Source: Meiothermus ruber DSM 1279
GTDB taxonomy: Bacteria; Deinococcota; Deinococci; Deinococcales; Thermaceae
NCBI RefSeq assembly: GCF_000024425.1
Contig: NC_013946.1
Location: 2,542,001 to 2,606,000 of the forward strand
Length of the DNA stretch: 64,000 nucleotides
Direction of reading: 5' to 3'
Shown here: in pieces, positions 50,579 to 59,068 of the stretch
Layout of the letters: the number at the start of each line of letters is the position of its first letter
How positions within the stretch are numbered: the stretch's first letter is position 1
The notes under the pieces: generated by a model
What the model saw: the letters and a program-made list of their open reading frames with translations, nothing else
Database searches by the model: none
Told to the model about the DNA's origin: nothing
Made by a program: the position numbers and the translations under genes

Positions 50579-51315
50579 TGCAGGGGCAGGTGGTGGTGAT
50601 CACCGGGGGCACTGGCGGCATTGGCAGCGCCATCTGCCACCGCCTGGCCCAAGCCGGGGCCCAGGTGGTGGTGCTCTATCGCAGCGACCCCCAAAAAGCA
50701 GCCCGCCTGCTCGAAAGCCTGCCCGGCGGAGGCCACCTCAGCCTGCAGGCCGATGTGACCCAGAGCCCGACCCTTGAGCAGGCGGCTCGGCGCGTGGCCG
50801 AGCAGTACGGCCGCCTCGACCTGCTGGTCAACAACGCCGGTATCACCCGGCCTGTCCCCCACGACGACCTCGAGGCCCTGGATGACGAGCTGATCGACCA
50901 AATTTTTCGCACCAACTGGCGGGGGGCCTTTGCCACAGTACGGGCCTTCCGAGGCCTGCTCGAACAAAGCCCCGCGCCGCTGATCGTCAACATCTCCTCG
51001 GTAGCGGCCCAGACCGGCCTGGGCAGCAACATCGCCTACTGTGCCAGCAAGGCCGCCCTCGACTCCCTGACCCGCTCGCTGGCCCGTGCCCTGGCCCCCC
51101 GCATCCGGGTGGTCTCGGTCTCACCGGGCTGGGTGCTGGGGGAGTACGCCAGCCGGATGGATCCGGCCTTGCTCGAGGCCCAGCGTACCCGCACCCCCCT
51201 GGGCCGCCTGGCCACTGCCGAGGACGTAGCGCAAGCGGTGTACGCCGCTGCAGTCCACCTGCCCCACACCACCGGGGCTGTTCTACCGGTGGACGGGGGC
51301 CGGCCCTTAGGATAG
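50578..51315 (+). CDS. short-chain dehydrogenase/reductase (SDR 2 of the operon)
   Basis: The 245-residue protein is a canonical SDR: TGGTGGIGSAI cofactor loop, LQADVTQS, NNAGITRP, catalytic SSVAAQTGLGSNIAYCASKAAL (Ser, Tyr, Lys intact), VSPGWV and VLPVDGG at the end. It resembles FabG-type reductases. YRS after strand two favours NADP. It starts on the last base of the previous stop codon. Confidence 0.9.
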   Translation: MQGQVVVITGGTGGIGSAICHRLAQAGAQVVVLYRSDPQKAARLLESLPGGGHLSLQADVTQSPTLEQAARRVAEQYGRLDLLVNNAGITRPVPHDDLEALDDELIDQIFRTNWRGAFATVRAFRGLLEQSPAPLIVNISSVAAQTGLGSNIAYCASKAALDSLTRSLARALAPRIRVVSVSPGWVLGEYASRMDPALLEAQRTRTPLGRLATAEDVAQAVYAAAVHLPHTTGAVLPVDGGRPLG

Positions 51316-51340
51316 CGCACCTGCGCGGAAAGGAAGCACC

Positions 51341-52369
51341 ATGCCCAAGTGTTTGTTAGCCCAACTCATCCACGTGGAACTCATCACCCCTAGGCTCGAG
51401 GAGTCCCTGCGCTTTTTCACCGGTATCGGTGGGTTGTACCTGGTGCATCGAGAAGAGCAGCGCGCGTACCTGCGCTGCTGGGGGGACTACTACACCTACA
51501 GCGTCATTCTGAGCGAGGGCCCCCATGCCGCCCTGGGCCATGCGGCCTGGCGTACCTGGAGCGCCGAAGACCTCGAGCAGGCTGTACAAAACATCGAACG
51601 AAGCGGTATCCAGGGCGAGTGGATCCCGCACAGCTTCGGCCATGGGCCGGCCTACCGCTTCCGCTCGCCCGGCGGGCACCTCATCGAGCTGGTCTGGGAG
51701 GTTGAGCGCTACAAAGCCCCGCCCCATCTGGCCTCCACCTTTCCCGAACGGCCCCAGCGCTTTGCCGGAGGGGGTTTGGAGCCGCGCCAACTTGACCATG
51801 TGACCGTAGCCACCGCCGACGTGATGCGCGATGCCCAGTGGTTCCGTGAGGTGCTGGGCTTCCGCTTTATGTGCTACAACGGCCTGGAGGAAAACCCCGA
51901 TTTCGTAGTCTTCGCCATGGTCACCACCAACGAGAAAAACCACGACCTGGCCTTTGCTAAAGATATGTCCCCCATCCCGGGCCGGCTCCACCACCTGGCC
52001 TTCTGGGTAGACACCCGCGAGGCACACCAGCGGGCCGCCGACCTGCTTCTAGAGGCCGGGATTCCCCTCGAGTACGGCCCAGGCATTCACGGCATGGGCG
52101 AGCAGACCTACCTCTACTTCCGCGAACCCGGCAGCGGCCTGCGCCTCGAGGTCAATACCGGCGGGGTGCGCAACTACGTGCCCGACTGGGAACCGGTGCG
52201 CTGGCGGCCTTCCCAGGGCTCCAACACCTTCTTCCGCAACACCGCCATGCCCGACTCGATGCTGGAGTCCTTCCCCCTCATCGGGCCGGAGCTGGCCGCG
52301 GCCGCCGACATCGACCTGGTGCCCGACACCCAGCAGCACAACCCCTGGGGCAAGCGGGGGCAGGGTTAG
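51341..52369 (+). CDS. type I extradiol ring-cleavage dioxygenase (catechol 2,3-dioxygenase family)
   Basis: The 342-residue protein has two VOC domains (about 8-122 and 148-275). The Fe(II) ligands are in the C-terminal domain: H153 (QLDHVTVAT), H217/H218 (GRLHHLAFWVD) and E270 (LRLEVNTGG), and H201 occupies the acid-base His position. These match H153, H214, E265 and H199 of catechol 2,3-dioxygenase almost residue for residue in spacing. It should open a catecholic ring next to one hydroxyl with O2. The C-terminal 65 residues are an extra tail. It is the key enzyme of the operon. Confidence 0.9.
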   Translation: MPKCLLAQLIHVELITPRLEESLRFFTGIGGLYLVHREEQRAYLRCWGDYYTYSVILSEGPHAALGHAAWRTWSAEDLEQAVQNIERSGIQGEWIPHSFGHGPAYRFRSPGGHLIELVWEVERYKAPPHLASTFPERPQRFAGGGLEPRQLDHVTVATADVMRDAQWFREVLGFRFMCYNGLEENPDFVVFAMVTTNEKNHDLAFAKDMSPIPGRLHHLAFWVDTREAHQRAADLLLEAGIPLEYGPGIHGMGEQTYLYFREPGSGLRLEVNTGGVRNYVPDWEPVRWRPSQGSNTFFRNTAMPDSMLESFPLIGPELAAAADIDLVPDTQQHNPWGKRGQG

Positions 52370-52378
52370 GAGGCACGG

Positions 52379-53140
52379 GTGGCACGCTTCATTGACCTAT
52401 CGGCCCCGATCCAAAACAGCCACCCCGAGGTTCCGGAGTTTCAGCGTATCCGTATCGAGTTCTCCGATCATACCCAGGGGTTAGAGGAGGTGAAGCGGCT
52501 TTTTGGAATTGGCCCCGAGCTGCTGCGTAACGGCGAAGCCTGGGCGGTGGAAACCATCGCCCAGCTCGGCACCCACAGCTCCACCCACCTCGACGCCCCC
52601 TACCACTACAACTCCCAGATTGGCGGGCGGCCTGCCCAGCGGATCGACGAGCTTCCCCTGGAGTGGTGCTTTGCGCCAGGGGTGGTGCTGGAGTTCCGCC
52701 ACAAGGCCGACGGCGACGCAGTGCGGCTTGAAGAGGTTCAGTCCGAACTGGCGCGCATCGGCCACTCTCTGAGACCGCTGGACATTGTACTTATCCGCAC
52801 CGGACGGGATGCCTTCTACGGCCAGCCCGACTACTGGAAACGGGGGCCGGGGGTGACGGTGGAGGCCACCCGCTGGCTCTTTGAGCAGGGGGTGCGGGTG
52901 ATGGGAATTGACGCCTGGGGCTGGGATCGCCCGCTGTACCTGCAGGCCCAGGAAGCCCTGGAGCAGCAGCGTCCCGGCATTTTCTGGGCCGCCCATCAGG
53001 CCGATCTGCCCTACGCGCAGATCGAACGACTGTGCAACCTGGGAGCCCTGCCTCAGACCGGCTTCAAGCTTTGTTGCTTTCCCTTGCGCATCGTGGGAGC
53101 CAGCGCCGCCCCAGCCCGGGTAGTAGCCATCTTGGAGTGA
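52379..53140 (+). CDS. cyclase/kynurenine-formamidase-like metal hydrolase
   Basis: The 253-residue protein has the cyclase-family metal motif HSSTHLDAPYH (H66, H70, D72, H76; consensus HxxxHxDxPxH), VLIRTGRDAFY and GIDAWGWDRPL. Members hydrolyse formylkynurenine, isatin and related cyclic amides or act on lactones. In this context it may open a ring or hydrolyse an amide or ester after oxidation. GTG start, 9 bp after the dioxygenase gene, with GGAGG upstream. Confidence 0.9.
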   Translation: MARFIDLSAPIQNSHPEVPEFQRIRIEFSDHTQGLEEVKRLFGIGPELLRNGEAWAVETIAQLGTHSSTHLDAPYHYNSQIGGRPAQRIDELPLEWCFAPGVVLEFRHKADGDAVRLEEVQSELARIGHSLRPLDIVLIRTGRDAFYGQPDYWKRGPGVTVEATRWLFEQGVRVMGIDAWGWDRPLYLQAQEALEQQRPGIFWAAHQADLPYAQIERLCNLGALPQTGFKLCCFPLRIVGASAAPARVVAILE

Positions 53141-53142
53141 AC

Positions 53143-54081
53143 ATGCCTCGACTGGATCTCCATGGACACCTCGAGCCGCCTGCCTACAGCACCCAGGTGG
53201 CTCAGGCTCTTGGCCCGGCCCCTGTGCCCCCCTGGACAGTGGAGGCGCAGCTCGAGATGATGGCGCAGTACCAAATTGCAGCCACAGTGGTTTCGCTGCC
53301 CCCGCCGGGGGTATTTCTGGGTGATCAGGCCCAGGCCAACGAGCTGGCCCACCAGGTCAACGAGTTCTACGCTGCTTTGGTACGGGAGCACCCAAAGCGG
53401 TATGCCGCGCTGGCTGCCCTACCACTGCCCGATGTGGAGGCTGCCCTTGCCGAGCTGGCCCATGCCCTGGATGTGCTCCGGCTGGACGGGGTGGCGCTTT
53501 TCACCCAGACCGCTGGCCTTTACCTGGGCGATCCCCGGTGGGAACCCCTAATGGCTGAACTCGATCGGCGGGGGGCTTACGTTTTTGTGCACCCCACCCT
53601 TCCCCCTTATACCAACCCGTTAGCGCAAACCCCGGTCTGGGTACTGGAGTTTCCCTTCGAAACCACCCGGGCCATCACCCACCTGCTCTACTCGGGTGTC
53701 TTCCATCGCTACCCCCGGATCCGCTTCCAGTTTGCCCATCTGGGGGGGGCTGTTCCCTTTTTAGCCCACCGGCTGGCCTCCCTGGTCGAGCGGGCCCCAG
53801 GGCTCAAGCTCACGGGGCAGGTGCCCGAGGGGCCGCTGGCCTATCTGCGCCGGCTATACTACGACACCGGCCTTTCTAACCACGCCCCGGCCCTGGCCGC
53901 CACCCTCGAGGTAGCCGACTGCAGACAGGTGGTTTTTGGCACGGACTGGCCCTACGCCCTGCTACCCCCCGGCCACGACCCGGCCCCTGGTCTGACCTAT
54001 CTGGGCGACCGGCGCCACCAGGTGGAGTTTGAGAACGCTCGAGCCCTTGTCCCACGTTTGTTTGCAAAGGAGATCGCATGA
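53143..54081 (+). CDS. amidohydrolase 2 family (ACMSD-like decarboxylase/hydrolase)
   Basis: The 312-residue protein has the ACMSD-type metal motif DLHGHLEPP (H7, H9), a His in YVFVHPTLPPYT, another in FQFAHLGGAVPFLAHRL and the metal Asp in VVFGTDWPYALLP. This family decarboxylates 2-amino-3-carboxymuconate semialdehyde, salicylates or 5-carboxyvanillate, or hydrolyses lactones. Placed after an extradiol dioxygenase, decarboxylation of the ring-cleavage product or of an aromatic acid is a reasonable inference. Confidence 0.9.
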   Translation: MPRLDLHGHLEPPAYSTQVAQALGPAPVPPWTVEAQLEMMAQYQIAATVVSLPPPGVFLGDQAQANELAHQVNEFYAALVREHPKRYAALAALPLPDVEAALAELAHALDVLRLDGVALFTQTAGLYLGDPRWEPLMAELDRRGAYVFVHPTLPPYTNPLAQTPVWVLEFPFETTRAITHLLYSGVFHRYPRIRFQFAHLGGAVPFLAHRLASLVERAPGLKLTGQVPEGPLAYLRRLYYDTGLSNHAPALAATLEVADCRQVVFGTDWPYALLPPGHDPAPGLTYLGDRRHQVEFENARALVPRLFAKEIA

Positions 54082-55082
54082 AAATTGCCCGACTTCGCTA
54101 CCCCAGTCCAGATGGCCCCGAGGTTCGCATTGTGGTCGAGGCCCTGGGCCATCCGGGCCGTTGGGTGGACGTGCGCACCACAGCCCGCCGGGCCTTCGAG
54201 CGACGGGGGGCCACCGCCGGTGCTGCCCTGCAACTGGCCTGCACCCTGGTTCCCGGCAGCCTGAGCCGGGCCCTCGAGAACGGCGAGGCCTTCCTGGAGG
54301 CCCTGGCCCAGGCTGCCGCCGATACCAGCGGGGAAACCCTGGCAGCGGAAGGAGGCCAGTTCGTCGCTCCCATTGACCCCAGTCTCTACCGTGACTTTCT
54401 TTCCTTTGAGGTGCACTTCACCAACGCCGCCCGCCTGAATAACCACGGGGTGAGTCCGGTGCTCTACGAGATCCCCATCGGTTATATGGGCAACGCGCTG
54501 TCATTCATCGGCCCCGATGAGGAGGTGCCCTGGCCCTTTTATGCCCAGGAGCGCATGGACTACGAGCTCGAGCTGGGTATCGTCATTGCCCGTGGAGGAC
54601 GGGACATCCAGCCCGAACGGGCCCGGGAGCACATCCTAGGCCTGACCATCCTCAACGACTTCAGCGCCCGCGACATCCAGCTCCGCGAGATGCAGGGTCG
54701 GCTGGGCCCCTCCAAAGGCAAGCACTTCTGCAATGCGGTGGGGCCGGTGATCGTAACCCTGGACGAACTGCCCGCCGGAGGATTACAGATGAGCGCACGG
54801 GTCAACGGCGAGGTCTGGTCGAGCGGCAACAGCGGCAGCATGTTGTGGTCGCTGGAAGAGTTGGTGGCCTGGGCCTCGGCCGGTGAGCCCTTACCGGCGG
54901 GCGCCCTGTTGGGCTCGGGCACGGTGGGTTTCGGCTGCGGGATGGAGTTGCAAAAGTACCCTCAGCCCGGTGACTTGATCGAACTCGAGGTCGAAGGCAT
55001 CGGGGTGCTGCGCAACCGTCTGGGTCAGCGACCTGCCCAGGGCTGGCTACCCAGCCCCAAGACCCCCACCATTCAGGTTTGA
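54078..55082 (+). CDS. fumarylacetoacetate-hydrolase-family protein (FAH 1)
   Basis: The 334-residue protein has an N-terminal beta domain and a FAH catalytic domain (about 110-320): FEVHFTNAARLNNHG, the metal-binding Glu pair in DYELELGIVIARGG, LGLTILNDFSARDIQ, KGKHFCNAVGPVIV and GSGTVGFGCG. It would hydrolyse a C-C bond of an acylpyruvate or isomerise/decarboxylate an oxo-acid made by ring cleavage. ATG overlaps the amidohydrolase stop by 4 nt. The sequence differs clearly from FAH 2, so the two are not a recent duplication. Confidence 0.9.
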   Translation: MKIARLRYPSPDGPEVRIVVEALGHPGRWVDVRTTARRAFERRGATAGAALQLACTLVPGSLSRALENGEAFLEALAQAAADTSGETLAAEGGQFVAPIDPSLYRDFLSFEVHFTNAARLNNHGVSPVLYEIPIGYMGNALSFIGPDEEVPWPFYAQERMDYELELGIVIARGGRDIQPERAREHILGLTILNDFSARDIQLREMQGRLGPSKGKHFCNAVGPVIVTLDELPAGGLQMSARVNGEVWSSGNSGSMLWSLEELVAWASAGEPLPAGALLGSGTVGFGCGMELQKYPQPGDLIELEVEGIGVLRNRLGQRPAQGWLPSPKTPTIQV

Positions 55083-55094
55083 AGGAGGCAGTGC

Positions 55095-56135
55095 ATGAAG
55101 CCTTTTCATCTGGGAACCTTTAGCGCCGGGGGCGGCCCTGCCTTTGCAGGGGTGGTGATCGAAGGGCAGGTGATCGCTGCTGCGGCCCTGGCCCCGCTGT
55201 GCGCCCGGCTGGGGTATGAGCTGCGTCAGCCCGAGCAGGTGCTGGGCTTGCTGGAAGACTGGCCGCGCAACTTTGCCGCCTTGGCCGCAGCAGTAGAGGC
55301 CATCCGCAACGGACAGGCAACCGGCCTGCCCTTCATCGCAGAGTCGCAGCTCCAGGTGTTACCCCCGGTGCTACCCCGGCAGATCTTCTGCTCCGGTGCC
55401 AACTACAAAAAGCATGTGGTGGACTTGATTGTGGCCCAGGGAGGGCCCCACCTCGAGGGCAAAACCCCAGAGGAACGGCGGGTTTGGGGCGTACAGCGCA
55501 TGGACGAGCGGGCCCAGCGAGGCAAACCCTTCGTCTTCACCAAGCTGCCCTCCAGCATCATTGGCCCCTTCGACCCCATCACGCTGCCCCCAGAGATCCA
55601 GCAGGCCGACTGGGAGCTGGAACTAGGGGTCATTATGGGCCGACCAGCCCGCCGCGTACCGCGCGCCGCTGCTCTCGAGTACGTGGCCGGCTATGTGGTG
55701 GTCAACGACATTACCGCCCGCGAACTGGTCTACCGGCCCGATATCCCCGAGATGGGCATGGACTGGCTCATCTCAAAAAGCGCCCCAGGGTTTTTGCCGG
55801 TGGGCCCCTACCTGACCCCAGCCGCTTTCGTCCCCGATCCACAAAGCCTCACCGTCACCCTCAAGCTCAACGGCCAGGTGATGCAGCATGAGTCCACTGC
55901 CGACATGATCTTTGGGGTGGCCCATCTGATCGAGTACATCTCGGCGTATGTGCAGCTCTGGCCCGGCGATCTGATCTGCACCGGCTCGCCCGCAGGCAAT
56001 GGGATGCACTACAACCGCTTCTTGCGGGAAGGGGATGTGCTCGAGGGCAGCATCGACGGGCTGGGCACCCAGCGCAATCGTTGTCAGTTAGAGACCCTGA
56101 GCCCTGCGGCCTTCGGAAGGGGGGTCAGGGTCTAG
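55095..56135 (+). CDS. fumarylacetoacetate-hydrolase-family protein (FAH 2)
   Basis: The 346-residue protein has an N-terminal domain and FAH core (about 95-335): QIFCSGANYKKHVVDLI, the metal site DWELELGVIMGRPARRVPRAAALEYVAGYVVVNDITARELVYR, KSAPGFLPVGPYLTP, QHESTADMIFGVAHLIEYIS and GDLICTGSPAGNG. It is of the 2-hydroxyhepta-2,4-diene-1,7-dioate isomerase / acylpyruvase type. Together with FAH 1 it could do successive isomerisation and hydrolysis of the cleavage product. GAAGGAGG precedes the ATG. Confidence 0.91.
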   Translation: MKPFHLGTFSAGGGPAFAGVVIEGQVIAAAALAPLCARLGYELRQPEQVLGLLEDWPRNFAALAAAVEAIRNGQATGLPFIAESQLQVLPPVLPRQIFCSGANYKKHVVDLIVAQGGPHLEGKTPEERRVWGVQRMDERAQRGKPFVFTKLPSSIIGPFDPITLPPEIQQADWELELGVIMGRPARRVPRAAALEYVAGYVVVNDITARELVYRPDIPEMGMDWLISKSAPGFLPVGPYLTPAAFVPDPQSLTVTLKLNGQVMQHESTADMIFGVAHLIEYISAYVQLWPGDLICTGSPAGNGMHYNRFLREGDVLEGSIDGLGTQRNRCQLETLSPAAFGRGVRV

Positions 56136-56148
56136 GTTGGGGGGAACC

Positions 56149-57279
56149 ATGCCAAGCGTAGAAAAGATACTGATTGTAGGGGGCGGCATCGCAGGCTTAT
56201 GCACCGCCGTGGGTCTCAAGAATAGCGGCATCAAGGCCGAGATCGTCGAGCTCAACCCCAAGTGGGATGTCTACGGGGTGGGCATCATTCAGTTAGCCAA
56301 CGCGCTGCGGGCCCTGGCTGCTCTGGGCTTAGCCAAAGAAGCCATCGCGGAGGGGTTCCCCATGTCCTCGCTGGTAATGTGGCGGCCGGATGGCGAGCCA
56401 ATCGCCACCCTTCCCCAGCCGCAGATTGCGGGGCCGGATTTTCCTCCTCAGAACGGCATTGCTCGGCCAAAGCTGCACAGTATTCTACAGAAAGCGGCGC
56501 AGGCTGCTGGGGCCAGGGTGCGCCTGGGGCTTACGGTAGCGCACCTCGAGCCCACCCCTCATTCGGTCAAGGTTAGCTTCACCGACGGCAGCCACGGCGA
56601 GTACGACCTGGTGGTAGGGGCCGACGGCCTGCGCTCCAGGGTACGCCGATTGGCTTTCCCCGGCGCACCCGAGCCCCAGTACGAGGGTCAGGTGGTCTGG
56701 CGCTACAACCTGCCCCGCCCAGCGGAGGTGGACAATATCTGGATGTGGATGGGAGATCCCAAGGTGGGCATCGTGCCGCTGGGCCCCAACCTGATGTACA
56801 TGTTCATCACCGACGCCGCACCCGGCTCTCCTCCGCGCTTCCCGGAAGCAGCCCTGGCCCAGGAGATGCAAAAGCGCCTGGACGGCTACCGCCATATCCC
56901 TTTGCTGGCCCAGCTACGCGCACAAATTACCGACCCCAGCAAGGTGGTTCTGCGTCCCTTCGAAACGATTTTGGTTCCCGCTCCCTGGAACCAGGGCCGG
57001 GTGGTGCTGATAGGTGATGCCGCCCACGCCATGACTGCCCACATCGCCCAGGGAGCCGCTATGGCCATCGAGGATGCAGTGGTGCTCACCGAAGAGCTGC
57101 GCCGCCAGACCAGCCTGGAAGCAGCCCTGCAGGCGTACAACCACCGGCGTTTTGACCGGGTACGCCAGATGGTCGAGATGTCACGTCAACTTTGCATCTG
57201 GGAACGCACCCACGACCCTAAAGCCGACCCCGTGGGGGTGACCATGGCCTCCGTGCAGCTAGCTGCCCAACCAATATGA
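56149..57279 (+). CDS. FAD-dependent aromatic-ring monooxygenase (salicylate-hydroxylase-like)
   Basis: The 376-residue protein has the class A flavin monooxygenase pattern: ILIVGGGIAGLCTAVGLKNSG (dinucleotide fold), ARPKLHSILQ, DLVVGADGLRSRVR (DG motif) and VLIGDAAHAMTAHIAQGAAMAIEDAVVL (GD motif). Such enzymes hydroxylate phenols and aromatic acids using NAD(P)H and O2, producing catechols, exactly what the extradiol dioxygenase needs. The ATG at 56149 is 13 nt after FAH 2 ends. Confidence 0.92.
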   Translation: MPSVEKILIVGGGIAGLCTAVGLKNSGIKAEIVELNPKWDVYGVGIIQLANALRALAALGLAKEAIAEGFPMSSLVMWRPDGEPIATLPQPQIAGPDFPPQNGIARPKLHSILQKAAQAAGARVRLGLTVAHLEPTPHSVKVSFTDGSHGEYDLVVGADGLRSRVRRLAFPGAPEPQYEGQVVWRYNLPRPAEVDNIWMWMGDPKVGIVPLGPNLMYMFITDAAPGSPPRFPEAALAQEMQKRLDGYRHIPLLAQLRAQITDPSKVVLRPFETILVPAPWNQGRVVLIGDAAHAMTAHIAQGAAMAIEDAVVLTEELRRQTSLEAALQAYNHRRFDRVRQMVEMSRQLCIWERTHDPKADPVGVTMASVQLAAQPI

Positions 57280-58292
57280 GCAGGAATCCCCTTCATGGCT
57301 TTCGGGTCGAACGCACCCAGATCGGTTTTATCGGCCACGACCTGCAGCGCCCTGAGTGCATCCTGGCCGAACCCGACGGCACCCTGTGGGTGGCCGATGC
57401 CCGGGGGGGCGTGGTGCGGATTGCCCCCGACGGAAGCCAGCAGATCATCACCCCGCTGACCCAGGAAAAGGCCCTGGATGCCTCCTTTGAAGCGCGCTAT
57501 GTGGAGGCCAAAGGTTCGTTGCCCAACGGGCTTTGCTTTGCCGAGAACGGCGACTTTATCATCGCCAACTGGGGCACCAACGCCCTGGAGCGCATGACCC
57601 GCGCAGGCCACCTGCGTACCCTTTATACCGAAATCGAGGGCCGGCCGCTGGGCAAGGTCAACTTCCCTTTACGCGACTCTAAGGGGCGTATCTGGTTTAG
57701 CGTGACAACCCGTGAGGAGCCCTGGACCAAGCAGGTCAACAGCAAGGTTAGCGATGGCTACATTGGGTTGATAGACCAGAAAGGCATCCGCATTGTGGCT
57801 GAGGGTTTTTGTGGCACCAACGAGATTCGCTTCGATGCGCGTGAAGAGTGGCTTTATGTGGTGGAGAGCACTGCCCGCCGCATCACCCGCCTGCGCCATC
57901 GCAACGGCGAGCTGTACGAGCGCGAGATTTACGGGCCCAGCGAACTCGAGGGTCACCCCGACGGCTTCGCCTTCGATGCGTTTGGCAACCTCTGGATCAC
58001 GCTGATTTTCCTGGACAAGCTGATCGCCATCACCCCCGAGGGTGAGGTGCTCGAGCTGCTCGACGACAGCAACCCTGTTGCCAACACCGTCTACGAGCAA
58101 CACTTCCGGGCCGGAACCCTCACCCCAGAGATCATGGCCGCCAACCACGGCACCCTCTGCCCCTGGATGGCCAGCCTGACCTTCGGGGGGCCGGATCTGC
58201 GCACGGTCTATCTGGGCAGCCTACGCGGCAACCGTATTCCCTACTTTCGCAGCCCGGTGCCGGGCCAGCCCATGATCCACTGGAGGCGTTGA
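57276..58292 (+). CDS. SMP-30/gluconolactonase-family protein
   Basis: The 338-residue six-bladed propeller has the metal ligands of the family: E in RPECILAEPDGTLWVADA, N in LPNGLCFAENGDFIIANWG, N in CGTNEIRFDAREEWLYVVEST and D in GHPDGFAFDAFGNLWIT. It should hydrolyse a lactone. In the operon it could open a lactone made by the flavin oxidase or an SDR. ATG overlaps the monooxygenase stop by 4 nt. Confidence 0.9.
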   Translation: MSRNPLHGFRVERTQIGFIGHDLQRPECILAEPDGTLWVADARGGVVRIAPDGSQQIITPLTQEKALDASFEARYVEAKGSLPNGLCFAENGDFIIANWGTNALERMTRAGHLRTLYTEIEGRPLGKVNFPLRDSKGRIWFSVTTREEPWTKQVNSKVSDGYIGLIDQKGIRIVAEGFCGTNEIRFDAREEWLYVVESTARRITRLRHRNGELYEREIYGPSELEGHPDGFAFDAFGNLWITLIFLDKLIAITPEGEVLELLDDSNPVANTVYEQHFRAGTLTPEIMAANHGTLCPWMASLTFGGPDLRTVYLGSLRGNRIPYFRSPVPGQPMIHWRR

Positions 58293-59068
58293 TGCACCCC
58301 CTGTTCGACCTGAGCGGCACGGTGGCGCTGGTGACCGGCGGCAGCCGGGGCATCGGGCTGGCCAGCGCCCGACTGTTGGCCGAGCTGGGAGCTCAGGTAG
58401 TGCTCTCGAGCGAAGACCCCAAAGCCTGCGCCGCTGCCGAGGCCGAGTTGCGCGCGCGCGGGATGGCAGCCTGGGGTCTTCCTTGTGACGTGGGGGAAAA
58501 ACCACAGATTGAGCGGCTGGTGGAGCAGACCCTGGAACGCTTCGGACGGATTGATGCCCTGGTGGCCGCCGCAGGGGTGGCTCCGCATTTCGGCCCCGTG
58601 CTGAGCGCTTCCGAGGCCGACTGGGCAACTACCATGCGGATTAACTTGCAAAGCAACCTCTGGTTAGCTGGTCTGGTGATCCCCCAGATGCTGGGCCGCG
58701 GGGGTAGCCTGGTGTTTATCACCAGCTTATCGGGTTTGCGAGGCAACCAGGAGATAGGTTTGTATGCTATTTCTAAAGCCGGATTGGCCCAACTGGTGCG
58801 TGATCTGGCTGTGCAGTATGGCCCCCAGGGGGTGCGGGCCAACGCGGTGGCACCGGGGCTAATTCGCACTGCGTTTGCCCGACGCTTATTAGAAAACCCG
58901 ACCTTCATGGAGCGCCGGATCGCCCATACCCCTCTACGCCGGGTGGGCGAGCCCGAGGATGTTGCCGGGGCCGTGGCTTTTCTGGTGAGCCGAGCCGGAG
59001 CCTTCGTAACCGGCCAGACCCTGGTGGTGGATGGGGGCACCCTGATCTCCGATGGGAGCGGAGCATGA
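58292..59068 (+). CDS. short-chain dehydrogenase/reductase (SDR 3 of the operon)
   Basis: The 258-residue protein has VTGGSRGIGLASA, DVGEKPQ, VAAAGVAPHFG in place of NNAG, catalytic SLSGLRGNQEIGLYAISKAGLA (Ser-Tyr-Lys intact), VAPGLIRTAFARRLL and VVDGG. It is of the FabG/3-oxoacyl-reductase type. It begins on the last base of the lactonase stop and ends 4 nt inside the DenD-like gene. Confidence 0.91.
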   Translation: MHPLFDLSGTVALVTGGSRGIGLASARLLAELGAQVVLSSEDPKACAAAEAELRARGMAAWGLPCDVGEKPQIERLVEQTLERFGRIDALVAAAGVAPHFGPVLSASEADWATTMRINLQSNLWLAGLVIPQMLGRGGSLVFITSLSGLRGNQEIGLYAISKAGLAQLVRDLAVQYGPQGVRANAVAPGLIRTAFARRLLENPTFMERRIAHTPLRRVGEPEDVAGAVAFLVSRAGAFVTGQTLVVDGGTLISDGSGA

